From positions 1 to 6,364 of the forward strand of contig JAJYJL010000507.1 of the NCBI GenBank assembly GCA_021789565.1: 6,364 bases of DNA, written 5' to 3'. Under the pieces are notes generated by a model. The model ran no database searches. It was not told the DNA's origin and saw only the letters and a list, made by a program, of their open reading frames with translations. Origin of the DNA: Acidobacteriota bacterium. Its GTDB lineage: Bacteria > Acidobacteriota > Terriglobia > UBA7540. The translations under genes were made by a program, and so were the position numbers. Position 1 is the stretch's first letter, and every line of letters begins with the position of its first letter. Positions 1 to 6,364 of the stretch are shown piece after piece.

Positions 1-839
1 TCGAGTTCATGCGCGACAGGCTTCGCGCGCTTCTCGTTTATTCCGTCGAACGAAAAGGCTACGCCTATACCGACTGGAGCTTCGAGCTGCCGGGCCTCCT
101 GCTTACCGAGGACAACGTCGTAGCCGTGGCCCTGGCTGTGCGGCTTGCCTCATCGGTGCCTGACGAACGCATGAAACAAAACCTCTGTTCCTTTCTCGAC
201 GACCTTCTCGGCAGGAACGGCAGAAATGGTCTCTGCTCCACCGACATCGCCGAATTGATTTCCGTCAAGAACGTCGGGTATTCGCAAGTTTCGTCCCCTC
301 ATTTCCCTCCGATCACTGAAGCTCTGCTGAAGAATATTCCTATTGAAATCACCTATCATTCGCCCCACTCGGGAGCGGAGACAACTCGTAAAATTCTGCC
401 GCTGCACCTGCTCCTTTATATGGGAAGCTGGCATGTCATCGCCTGGTGCTCGGTCAAGAAGGCCCTTCGCGATTTCATGGTGTCCCGAATAGGGTCAGCG
501 AAACTCCTTGGTGAGCAGCTCGCGCTGCCGTCAAATCTTCCTTCTGCTAAAGAATACGTTCGCAAAAACTTCGGCATCATGCAGGGTAAAAAAGGCGTGC
601 CAATAAAACTCCGGTTCTCGCACGAGGTGTCCGCTTGGGTGCGCGAGCAGGTCTGGCATCCAACGCAGAAGACCGCCATTGGCAGGGACGGAAGCCTCGT
701 CCTCAGTTTTCCGGTCGCAGACTTCCGGGAAGTCACCCGCAGGATACTTTTCTATGGTGCGGACGTGAAGGTTCTCTCTCCAAAGTCGCTTGCCAAGGAG
801 TTGCGAAAAGAAATACAGCGGATGGGGAAGGTATATTGA
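1..839 (+). CDS. WYL-domain transcriptional regulator, 5' end missing (window edge)
   Basis: Probable transcription factor of the WYL family, often found beside cas operons and other defence genes, where it senses a ligand or nucleic acid through the WYL domain. The frame is open to the first base, and the first in-frame ATG (position 9) falls inside what looks like the wing of the N-terminal winged helix (RDRLRALLVYSVERKGYAYT), so the true start lies upstream and the helix-turn-helix is not seen. Counting from that ATG, residues 30-100 are a helical linker, 110-170 the WYL domain (ITYHSPHSG at 114-122, Arg127, Pro131, Trp141, Arg154/Phe156, Arg160), and 197-276 a C-terminal WCX domain (ending around RRILFYGADVKVLSP). 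The signature triplet is WHV (141-143) instead of WYL. Stop TGA at 837-839. It lies upstream of and parallel to cas3, so a role in controlling the cas genes is inferred from position only. Family assignment is firm; the target is unknown. Confidence 0.88.
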   Translation, partial: EFMRDRLRALLVYSVERKGYAYTDWSFELPGLLLTEDNVVAVALAVRLASSVPDERMKQNLCSFLDDLLGRNGRNGLCSTDIAELISVKNVGYSQVSSPHFPPITEALLKNIPIEITYHSPHSGAETTRKILPLHLLLYMGSWHVIAWCSVKKALRDFMVSRIGSAKLLGEQLALPSNLPSAKEYVRKNFGIMQGKKGVPIKLRFSHEVSAWVREQVWHPTQKTAIGRDGSLVLSFPVADFREVTRRILFYGADVKVLSPKSLAKELRKEIQRMGKVY

Positions 840-859
840 AAGAAACACTACGACAGAAA

Positions 860-887
860 TTGACGTAGCAGGCGTGATACATTAAAT
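860..887 (+). promoter_or_regulatory. Candidate sigma70-type promoter for the cas operon
   Basis: TTGACG at 860-865 matches a -35 box in five of six bases. Sixteen bases further on is TTAAAT (882-887), a weak -10; alternatively TACATT (878-883) is preceded by TG at 875-876 as in an extended -10. It lies just after the regulator's stop codon and before the cas genes, where an operon promoter is expected. Transcription would begin around 890-895, at or just after the ATG of the cas3 remnant. The -10 is poor, and read-through from the regulator gene is also possible because no terminator hairpin is visible between them. Confidence 0.3.
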
Positions 888-1014
888 GGGCGATATGAAA
901 GAATCGGAACTTAAAAGCTGTTACCGGTATTGGGGGAAGGCGGAGAAAGACGGCGAGGGCTATCATCTTTTGCCGTATCACTGCCTCGATGTGGCGGCGG
1001 TGGGATGGTTGTAA
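886..1014 (+). pseudogene. Remnant of a second cas3: N-terminal HD-domain segment only
   Basis: A 42-codon open frame from ATG 886 (a second in-frame ATG is at 895) to TAA 1012-1014. Its product matches the beginning of type I-E Cas3 of the E. coli kind. Residues 15-27 read [13 protein letters not shown] and residues 32-41 [10 protein letters not shown]; as I recall it, E. coli Cas3 opens with HYWGKSS and later [14 protein letters not shown]. His32 corresponds to the first metal-binding His of the HD nuclease domain. The match breaks off after Trp41 and the frame stops at once, so everything from the HD motif onward is missing and it cannot be a nuclease. The intact cas3 starting at 1035 has its own version of the same segment (LWAKTSKND...LHLLDVAA), clearly different in sequence, so this is not simply an upstream extension or a single frameshift of that gene. 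There is no good Shine-Dalgarno (an AGG at 870-872 is too far). It could be the scar of a replaced operon or of a partial duplication; use as a short leader frame cannot be excluded. Confidence 0.78.
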
Positions 1015-1025
1015 ATGGATACTGT

Positions 1026-1032
1026 GAGAAGG
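1026..1032 (+). promoter_or_regulatory. Ribosome binding site deciding the cas3 start
   Basis: GAGAAGG lies only two bases before ATG 1035, closer than usual. It is the only purine-rich Shine-Dalgarno-like stretch near any of the in-frame starts (TTG 930, ATG 1005, ATG 1035). ATG 1035 is also where the protein begins to look like Cas3. The short spacing leaves some doubt about the exact start; ATG 1005 is the alternative. Confidence 0.5.
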
Positions 1033-1034
1033 TA

Positions 1035-3704
1035 ATGGATAAAACGCTTACAAACCTTTGGGCAAAAACTTCGAAGAACGATAAAACAGCATGGCATCCA
1101 TTAATTCTCCACTTGCTGGATGTAGCCGCGAGCGCGGACGCAATATTGTCGCGCGAGCCTGCAACAACTCGCATGAGAATGGCTGAATGCCTGGGTATGG
1201 ATTGGGGAGATGCTCGACCATGGCTCTTGTTCTTGATGGCTTGCCATGATCTGGGAAAGGCATGTCCAGGTTTTCAGTGCAAATGGCCGGAGGCCCCAGA
1301 GACTGGCCTGCTAATGCCTCGAAACCCGGATGACGGGATCAACCATGCTTACGTGAGTCAGATCGCGTTGATGAAACTTTTACTAGAACGAAGGTGGCCG
1401 GAAGAATTGGCTGAGTTGGTTGCCGACGCGGCAGGGTGTCACCATGGGGAAAGGGCCAACGAACATGCGAAAGACAAAGCTGCCCATGAGATCGACATCG
1501 GCAGAGGTGAACGACTTGAGGCTGTGCGACATGATTGGGATCAAGCGCGCCGAGGTATTCTGGATTTACTGCTGGACGTTTTAAAGCCTTCTCTGACTCC
1601 GAACAAGCAGACCCTTTCCGGTCCCGACTTCATGCTGTTGGCAGGCCTCATAAGCTTTGCCGATTGGATCGGTTCCAATGAAGATTGGTTCTCATTCGGC
1701 ACACCGGACGATTGCGAGAATCTGGAAACGTGGTTCAAGAAGCGTAGAATCCAGGCCGAAAAGGCTTTGGATGCAATCGGCTGGGGTTTCAGAACCCCGC
1801 TTGCTTCTGAGCCAAAGTCATTCGATCAAGTCTTCAAATTGACTCCTCGCCCTTTGCAACGGGCAGTTGCGGATGCCCTCCGCGACTTGAAGGCCCCATC
1901 CATTATTTTGGTGGAAGCTCCCATGGGTGAGGGCAAGACCGAGGCGGCTTTTTTTGCGCATCTGGAATTACAGCGCCGGTTCGGGCATCGCGGATTATAT
2001 GTGGCCTTGCCGACCAAGGCCACCGGCAATGCCATGTTCAAGCGAACGCTGCAGTTTCTGCGTAGCCAGGGTTCGGATCGCACGCTCGATCTGCAACTCG
2101 TGCATGGCGCGTCGCTGCTGAACGACGCATTTCAGAATCTGCGCATCTCAGGCATTTACGACTCGAACAAAAACGGCGAGATCAGGGCAGGGGAATGGTT
2201 CACCAACAAAAAGAGAGCGCTACTTTCGGAATACGGTGTCGGGACAGTGGACCAGGCGTTATTGCCCATTCTTCCGGTGCGGCATAATTTCGTGCGCTTG
2301 TGGGGTCTTGCGAATCGCGTCGTGGTCTTTGATGAAATCCACGCATATGATGCCTATACGGGAACGCTGCTGGTTCACTTGCTTCGATGGCTTCTGGCTC
2401 TTGGGTCGTCGGTGATACTCCTTTCTGCGACGCTTCCGCCGGAGATTCGTCGTAAGTTGGCTAACGTAGCTGAATCTGCTGAGCCTGAAAAAGAGCAACC
2501 GTACCCACGCCTCTCCATTTTTAGCCCAGGCCAGGAAGTGATACAGAAGCACTTCGATTCCGACCCTGCACGACGCAGAACTTTGCGTCTGCAAGGCATT
2601 CATCACGATTTGGCAGCCGTGCATTTCGCGCTTGCAGAACGGCTAAGCGAAGGCGGTATGGGACTCGCGCTCGTGAACACTGTGCAGCGCGCTCAGGAAC
2701 TATACCGGCTTTTTCCCGAAGGAGAGCCTTTGGAGCGAAATGGTCAACGTGTCGGCAAACGGTTGCCCGACGGTACGGAAGTCTATCTTTTTCACGCGCG
2801 TTATCCTGCAGACCGTCGACAAAAACGTGAGGACCATGCGTTGGAAACCTTCGGGGAAGGAGGAGAGAGGCTTGGTCGAAAAATATTAATCGCCACTCAG
2901 GTAGCGGAACAGAGCCTCGATCTGGACTTCGATGTAATCGCAACCGACCTCGCTCCGATTGATCTCGTTCTTCAACGCGCCGGACGCATGTGGCGGCATG
3001 CAAGAAACTCACGTTCTGTTTCCGAACCGGTTCTTCTGATCGCAGGGCTGGCAGGTGATGAGCCTCCGGGATTCGGAAAGCCTCTCTGGTGGAACAAGGT
3101 GTACAGCGAGGATATTCTTCTTCGCACTTGGTGTCTTTTACATTCAAGGCAAGAACTGACGGTCCCGGATGAGATCGATATCCTGGTACAGGCTGTCTAC
3201 GAAGACAGGGTGGCTATTCCGGAATTCCTGCAACAGAGGATGAGTAAGGCCATTAATGCCGAAGGAGAAGCGATAGTCGAGCGTCAACAGGCAAACATGG
3301 CGATCATCGGCTTGCCGGACGATGCATCATGGAACGATCCGGGAAGATTCGTGCTTTATGATGAAGACGAGCCCGAAGTGCATCGAACTTTGATGGCCCA
3401 AACGAGGCTTGGTGAGGATACAGTCATTGCCATCCCACTATTCCCTGATGACGCATTTAGTCCTGCAGCGGCACCGGACTTCAACCGGTCTAAACTGTGG
3501 TTTATGCGGGCGATGAGCCTTTCACGCAAAAGTGTGGTCCATAAGCTGAGGGCGTTGGGCGTGCCGGACGGCTGGAAGAAAGCCCCGCTTCTTCGCAACT
3601 GTTTTCCACTTGTGTTGGATGATGGACAGCGCTGGATCGAGAACCCCTTCGTGCGCCTGGACGATGATTTAGGCTTGGTCTATGAAATAAAGGAGGCAGA
3701 ATGA
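1035..3704 (+). CDS. cas3: CRISPR-associated nuclease-helicase Cas3, type I-E
   Basis: Cas3 is recruited by Cascade once the crRNA has paired with its target, nicks the displaced strand with its HD nuclease, then unwinds and degrades DNA using ATP. Starting at ATG 1035 it is 889 residues, close to the E. coli protein. The N-terminal HD domain carries His26, the HD pair His71-Asp72 in ACHDLGK, His104, the pair His136-His137 in GCHHGE, and SFADWIGS at 207-214. The superfamily 2 helicase follows: Walker A EAPMGEGKTE at 294-303 (Lys301), DEIH at 433-436, SATLPPE at 464-470, motif V in ATQVAEQSLDLDFD near 620-633, and motif VI QRAGRMWRH at 647-655. The last 200 residues fit the accessory C-terminal domain. 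All key residues are present, so it should be active. The frame extends to TTG 930, but those extra codons overlap the cas3 remnant in another frame and encode Gly/Arg-rich sequence with no family similarity. Its TGA overlaps the cse1 ATG. Confidence 0.96.
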   Translation: MDKTLTNLWAKTSKNDKTAWHPLILHLLDVAASADAILSREPATTRMRMAECLGMDWGDARPWLLFLMACHDLGKACPGFQCKWPEAPETGLLMPRNPDDGINHAYVSQIALMKLLLERRWPEELAELVADAAGCHHGERANEHAKDKAAHEIDIGRGERLEAVRHDWDQARRGILDLLLDVLKPSLTPNKQTLSGPDFMLLAGLISFADWIGSNEDWFSFGTPDDCENLETWFKKRRIQAEKALDAIGWGFRTPLASEPKSFDQVFKLTPRPLQRAVADALRDLKAPSIILVEAPMGEGKTEAAFFAHLELQRRFGHRGLYVALPTKATGNAMFKRTLQFLRSQGSDRTLDLQLVHGASLLNDAFQNLRISGIYDSNKNGEIRAGEWFTNKKRALLSEYGVGTVDQALLPILPVRHNFVRLWGLANRVVVFDEIHAYDAYTGTLLVHLLRWLLALGSSVILLSATLPPEIRRKLANVAESAEPEKEQPYPRLSIFSPGQEVIQKHFDSDPARRRTLRLQGIHHDLAAVHFALAERLSEGGMGLALVNTVQRAQELYRLFPEGEPLERNGQRVGKRLPDGTEVYLFHARYPADRRQKREDHALETFGEGGERLGRKILIATQVAEQSLDLDFDVIATDLAPIDLVLQRAGRMWRHARNSRSVSEPVLLIAGLAGDEPPGFGKPLWWNKVYSEDILLRTWCLLHSRQELTVPDEIDILVQAVYEDRVAIPEFLQQRMSKAINAEGEAIVERQQANMAIIGLPDDASWNDPGRFVLYDEDEPEVHRTLMAQTRLGEDTVIAIPLFPDDAFSPAAAPDFNRSKLWFMRAMSLSRKSVVHKLRALGVPDGWKKAPLLRNCFPLVLDDGQRWIENPFVRLDDDLGLVYEIKEAE
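3691..3696 (+). promoter_or_regulatory. Shine-Dalgarno for cse1
   Basis: A perfect AGGAGG sits inside the end of cas3, four bases before the cse1 ATG at 3701, and fixes that start. It gives cse1 its own strong initiation besides coupling through the ATGA overlap. Confidence 0.8.
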
Positions 3705-5209
3705 GTCGATACAATCTTATTGAAGAAAAATGGATACCGGTGCGATTCCCGGACGGCAGTCGCGATAAATTGGGTATCCAGGACACGCTGCTGAGATCCA
3801 AGGAGATCGCTGAAATCGAAGACCCATCGCCACTCGTAGTTGCAGCGTTGCACCGCTTTTTACTTGCCGTGCTGTATCGCGCACTGGAAGGGCCTACCGA
3901 TATCGAGCAGGCAAAGCTACTTTTCAAGAATGGTTTGCCTGGCGACAAGATTACTGCGTATTTAGAAAAGTGGAAAGACAGATTCTGGCTTTTCGATGAG
4001 AAGTATCCATTTGGACAGAATCCCCGGGTGCCCGATAATTCAATCGGACCGTGGACTAAACTGACGGCTGAATACAACGCGACATCCAATAAGGTTCTTT
4101 TTGATCACACGGACATGAAAAATCCCGGAGCGAGAAAGCCGGAGGAATGTGTTCGTTGGCTGCTGTCTACTATGAGTTTTTCCATTGCGGGCGGTAGAGG
4201 CTATTACCCGTCGCCGTCGCCCAATGCGATGATGTGCATTCCGCTTGGGCGCGATCTTCATCAGACGCTCTGTTATTGCCTTGTTCCCTACCCGAACAGG
4301 GAGGTAATGAAGGGGGATTCGGCTTTGTGGGAGCGTGGGCCGAGGACTCTTCCGCTCAAGAATCCAAAACAGACTGCTGCTGGATATGCCGACATCTATA
4401 CCTGGCAGGCGCGAATGGTTCACCTGGAAGAACTGTCTTCCGGTGACGTGCAGATTATGAGATTCACATCAGGTCTGGGATTTGACAACCCGTCAAGGAA
4501 TCCTGACCCAATGCAACCTTATAAAACGAGTGATGCCCACGGAAAGCTGCCAGTTCAATTCAGAGAAGATCGGGGGACGTGGAGAGACTTTGATTCGCTT
4601 TTGCCCGACCAGAACGGCCTTGCCCCTCTGACCGTTCAGAATGCGCTTAGATTATCCGGCCATGACGAGCCAAAATCTGTTCTTGTGCTTGGATTGAGAT
4701 ATGAACCGCCAAGCGCGAATGTAGATTTCTGGCGCATGGAACGCTTTGTCCTTCCTGCGGTACTGGCAGGAGAACGCATCATTCGCTCGGAAATTACTCA
4801 GCTCTTAACGGATGCCAATGCTGCTCAAAAATCGCTTTGGGATGCCTGTAGTTCATTTGCCCGGGATACACTTAGCCGTGGAGGCAGAACGCCTGATAAG
4901 GCAGATGTTAAAGGATTCGTGAGCCAAATGCCGGTTAATTCAATGTACTGGTCCGACCTTGAAGCTCATTTTCATGAAGTGTTGCGAGAGTACATCCTTG
5001 AACGCGATTCCGAGGATATACGCTGCCAGTGGTTAAAGTCGATTCGGAATGCCATGAGGGCGGTATGGGGACAATATCGTTCGTCGGTTGCCATGGGCGA
5101 TGCTTGGGCTATCCGCGCGCTTGTGAAAGCCGAAGGTTTGGTGTTCCGCAAGATGCAGGAACTTACCGAAGAAATCGCAAAACTTGAACCGCGAAAGGAG
5201 GTCGCATGA
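3701..5209 (+). CDS. cse1: Cascade large subunit Cse1/CasA (Cas8e), type I-E
   Basis: Large subunit of the I-E surveillance complex: it recognises the PAM, helps open the target duplex and is the docking site for Cas3. The product is 502 residues, the same length as the E. coli and Thermus proteins. The N-terminus YNLIEEKWIPVRFPDGS (4-20) is the family opening (compare LLIDNWIPVR in E. coli). FDEKYPFGQNP (98-108) and the stretch KLTAEYNATSNKVLFD (120-135) match the region holding the L1 loop that contacts the PAM end. Residues 231-243 (DIYTWQARMVHLE) match the family's YTWQSRRI-type strand. The C-terminal part, from about 370, is helical, as expected for the four-helix bundle that touches Cse2. 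I see no paired cysteines like the CSCC cluster of the E. coli protein, so that metal site seems absent. It starts in an ATGA overlap with cas3 and ends in one with cse2. Confidence 0.95.
   Translation: MSRYNLIEEKWIPVRFPDGSRDKLGIQDTLLRSKEIAEIEDPSPLVVAALHRFLLAVLYRALEGPTDIEQAKLLFKNGLPGDKITAYLEKWKDRFWLFDEKYPFGQNPRVPDNSIGPWTKLTAEYNATSNKVLFDHTDMKNPGARKPEECVRWLLSTMSFSIAGGRGYYPSPSPNAMMCIPLGRDLHQTLCYCLVPYPNREVMKGDSALWERGPRTLPLKNPKQTAAGYADIYTWQARMVHLEELSSGDVQIMRFTSGLGFDNPSRNPDPMQPYKTSDAHGKLPVQFREDRGTWRDFDSLLPDQNGLAPLTVQNALRLSGHDEPKSVLVLGLRYEPPSANVDFWRMERFVLPAVLAGERIIRSEITQLLTDANAAQKSLWDACSSFARDTLSRGGRTPDKADVKGFVSQMPVNSMYWSDLEAHFHEVLREYILERDSEDIRCQWLKSIRNAMRAVWGQYRSSVAMGDAWAIRALVKAEGLVFRKMQELTEEIAKLEPRKEVA
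5194..5202 (+). promoter_or_regulatory. Shine-Dalgarno for cse2
   Basis: AAAGGAGGT, close to a full anti-Shine-Dalgarno match, ends three bases before the cse2 ATG at 5206 and lies within the last codons of cse1. Such a strong site suits a subunit needed in two copies per complex. Confidence 0.8.
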
Positions 5210-5724
5210 ACGGCTTTATAGAATGGCTTGAAAATTTGAACGGGAAAGATACAAAGGTGAAGGCAGTATTGCGACGCAGTCTTGCCTTTGATCCTGGGAC
5301 ATACGTTCCTGCCTACCCTTATGTTGAGCCCTTTGTGAAAGGCGAGGAGAGTTCTTTTCGACGGATGATGTTCTATCTTGTGGCTGGTCTCTGGGCGACA
5401 CATTGGCGCGATGGACGGATCGGAGCGCCTATGCCTATCGGGAAAGCTTCGGCAGTACAGCAGGCCGCAAGTGGTTCCACGAGCACCGAACGCCGCTTTA
5501 TCAACCTCCTTGACGCCGATTTCGATCAGTTGCCGCATCGTATACGCCAGATGGTCGCGCTGCTGAAAGAACAAAACATCGATTTCGACGCACTTTTGAA
5601 AGGGCTTCTATCCTGGAACGACGATCAAAAGCGCACACAGAATGCTTGGGCGCGTGATTTCTACCGAACCCTGCATCCTGAAACCAATTCAGAAAATCAG
5701 AAGAAAAAGGAGATCAGCGAATGA
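5206..5724 (+). CDS. cse2: Cascade small subunit Cse2/CasB (Cas11), type I-E
   Basis: Small, mainly helical subunit, present as a dimer along the belly of Cascade, that stabilises the crRNA-target hybrid and the displaced strand. The product is 172 residues, usual for the family. Family landmarks in order are LRRSLAFDPGTYVPAYPYVEP at 22-42 (shown only in part here: LRRSLAFDPG), FYLVAGLWATH at 56-66, ERRFINLLDADFDQLPHRIR at 95-114, and near the C-terminus LLSWNDDQKRTQNAWARDFY. Basic residues in these blocks are the expected nucleic-acid contacts. The tail (about 157-172, NSENQKKKEISE region) is charged and probably disordered. It overlaps cse1 and cas7 by ATGA at each end, which supports translation in step with its complex partners. 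Confidence 0.94.
   Translation: MNGFIEWLENLNGKDTKVKAVLRRSLAFDPGTYVPAYPYVEPFVKGEESSFRRMMFYLVAGLWATHWRDGRIGAPMPIGKASAVQQAASGSTSTERRFINLLDADFDQLPHRIRQMVALLKEQNIDFDALLKGLLSWNDDQKRTQNAWARDFYRTLHPETNSENQKKKEISE
5709..5712 (+). promoter_or_regulatory. Shine-Dalgarno for cas7
   Basis: GGAG, preceded by an A-rich run, lies eight bases before the cas7 ATG at 5721, inside the end of cse2. The spacing is near ideal and fixes the cas7 start. Confidence 0.75.
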
Positions 5725-6364
5725 AAACACTTGTCGAAATACACGCACTGCAGAACTATGCCCCCTCAAACCTGAATAGAGATGACACAGGTGCTCCCAA
5801 AGACGCCTTGTTCGGCGGCACTCGTCGGGCACGCATATCCAGCCAGTGCCTCAAGCGATCGGTGCGGGAGCATTTCAAAGGTTTGATTGAACAAAAGGCT
5901 CTGGTGTCTGATGATATCGCCTGCCGTACTAAGCGTGTTTTAGATGATCTTATCAAGGCGCTGGTTACTAATGGAAAGGACAAATCTGAAGCAGACGCGA
6001 AGGCGCGTTTGGCATTGGCGGCTATGGAGCTTACGGTGAAGGATGACGGAAAAAGTGAGTATCTGCTGTTTTTGGGTCAGCGCGAAATCGCAGCCGTGGC
6101 CAAAGTCATACTTGATAAGTGGAATTCCATTGCAGCACCCGATGCGGCTCCGGTTGAAGGGAAAAAAGCAGGCAAGGCAAAGAAACAGGCCGCTCAAAAC
6201 GCTGATCCCGAATTGAAAAAGGCCCTTCTGGAAGTTTTTAATGGCGGCAAGGCGTTAGATGTTGCACTCTTCGGGAGAATGCTGGCCGACATGCCTGAAA
6301 AGAATCAAAACGCTGCGTGTCAGGTTGCGCATGCGATTTCAACCAATTCCGTCGAACGGGAATT
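5721..6364 (+). CDS. cas7: Cascade backbone subunit Cas7 (Cse4/CasC), type I-E, 3' end cut by window
   Basis: Cas7 forms the six-copy filament that holds the crRNA spacer in Cascade, through an RRM-like fold. The frame is open to the last base (214 full codons seen; family members are roughly 350 or more), so the 3' part lies beyond the window. The start MKTLVEIHALQNYAPS leads into SNLNRDDTGAPKDALFGG (16-33), then RRARISSQCLKRSVR at 35-49, the conserved RNA-binding block. CRTKRVLDDL (69-78), EYLLFLGQREI (113-123), VALFGRMLADMPEKN (181-195) and AACQVAHAISTNSVE (198-212) are all standard I-E Cas7 motifs. Between the last two groups is a Lys/Ala-rich stretch (GKKAGKAKKQAAQ, 147-159) within a region that varies in length across the family. 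It starts in an ATGA overlap with cse2; cas5e and cas6e should follow. Confidence 0.95.
   Translation, partial: MKTLVEIHALQNYAPSNLNRDDTGAPKDALFGGTRRARISSQCLKRSVREHFKGLIEQKALVSDDIACRTKRVLDDLIKALVTNGKDKSEADAKARLALAAMELTVKDDGKSEYLLFLGQREIAAVAKVILDKWNSIAAPDAAPVEGKKAGKAKKQAAQNADPELKKALLEVFNGGKALDVALFGRMLADMPEKNQNAACQVAHAISTNSVERE

Noticed and set aside
930..1034. A TTG-started N-terminal extension of Cas3 (35 extra residues)
   Set aside because: These codons overlap the cas3 remnant, which explains the sequence better in its own frame. The extension is Gly/Arg-rich without family similarity, and the recognisable Cas3 start and a Shine-Dalgarno are at 1035.
886..1037. A frameshift in a single cas3 gene as the explanation of the 886-1014 frame
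   Set aside because: Joining the frames would give two successive copies of the same N-terminal HD segment, differing in sequence, so a shifted single gene does not account for it.
2521..3147. A 208-codon open frame on the - strand
   Set aside because: It lies wholly opposite the helicase part of cas3 and its product has no recognisable family features. It is a shadow of the coding strand.
3502..4089. A 195-codon open frame on the - strand across the cas3/cse1 junction
   Set aside because: It runs antisense to two well-supported genes, has low-complexity Ser/Arg/Pro-rich content and no ribosome binding site of note.
4972..5574. A 200-codon open frame on the - strand across the cse1/cse2 junction
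   Set aside because: It is antisense to conserved cse1 and cse2 sequence, with no family resemblance in its product.
1..6364. A CRISPR array, tRNA, insertion sequence or wholly new system within the window
   Set aside because: No regularly spaced repeats, tRNA-like cloverleaf, transposase or unfamiliar multi-gene block was seen by eye. Apart from the cas3 remnant, the genes form a standard type I-E operon.

Overview
The window holds the front part of a type I-E (Cascade, Cse family) CRISPR-Cas operon, all on the + strand, preceded by a WYL-domain regulator. The order is WYL regulator (5' end outside the window), a small remnant of a second cas3, an intact cas3, cse1/casA (cas8e), cse2/casB (cas11), and the first two thirds or so of cas7/casC. 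The remaining usual members (cas5e, cas6e, cas1, cas2) and the CRISPR array are not in the window and would be expected downstream. Base composition is near 50% GC by eye. Nothing fixes the genus: the gene set, the strong GGAG-type ribosome binding sites and the protein style suit a bacterium, perhaps a proteobacterium or a similar Gram-negative lineage, and this is only an inference.

Region by region: 1-839 is a WYL transcription factor lacking its N-terminal DNA-binding part only because the window begins inside the gene. 840-1034 is the upstream region of the cas operon. It has a candidate promoter near 860-887 and, at 886-1014, an open frame of 42 codons that reads as the N-terminus of an E. 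coli-style Cas3 HD domain and then stops. 1035-3704 is a full-length Cas3 nuclease-helicase with its own, different copy of that same N-terminal segment. 3701-5209, 5206-5724 and 5721-end are cse1, cse2 and cas7. Each of these starts inside an ATGA overlap with the gene before it and has its own strong Shine-Dalgarno sequence.

Working together: Cas7, Cse2 and Cse1, with Cas5e and Cas6e from outside the window, form the crRNA-guided Cascade complex. Cse1 reads the PAM and recruits Cas3, which nicks and then unwinds and degrades the target DNA. The WYL protein is a plausible controller of the operon because of its position and family, but no binding site is proven.

The core genes look like an ordinary, intact I-E system. 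The least ordinary thing is the cas3 5' remnant between the regulator and the working cas3. It suggests that an earlier I-E operon stood here and was replaced, or that cas3 was partly duplicated. It also leaves a short translated frame ending 20 bases before the cas3 start.
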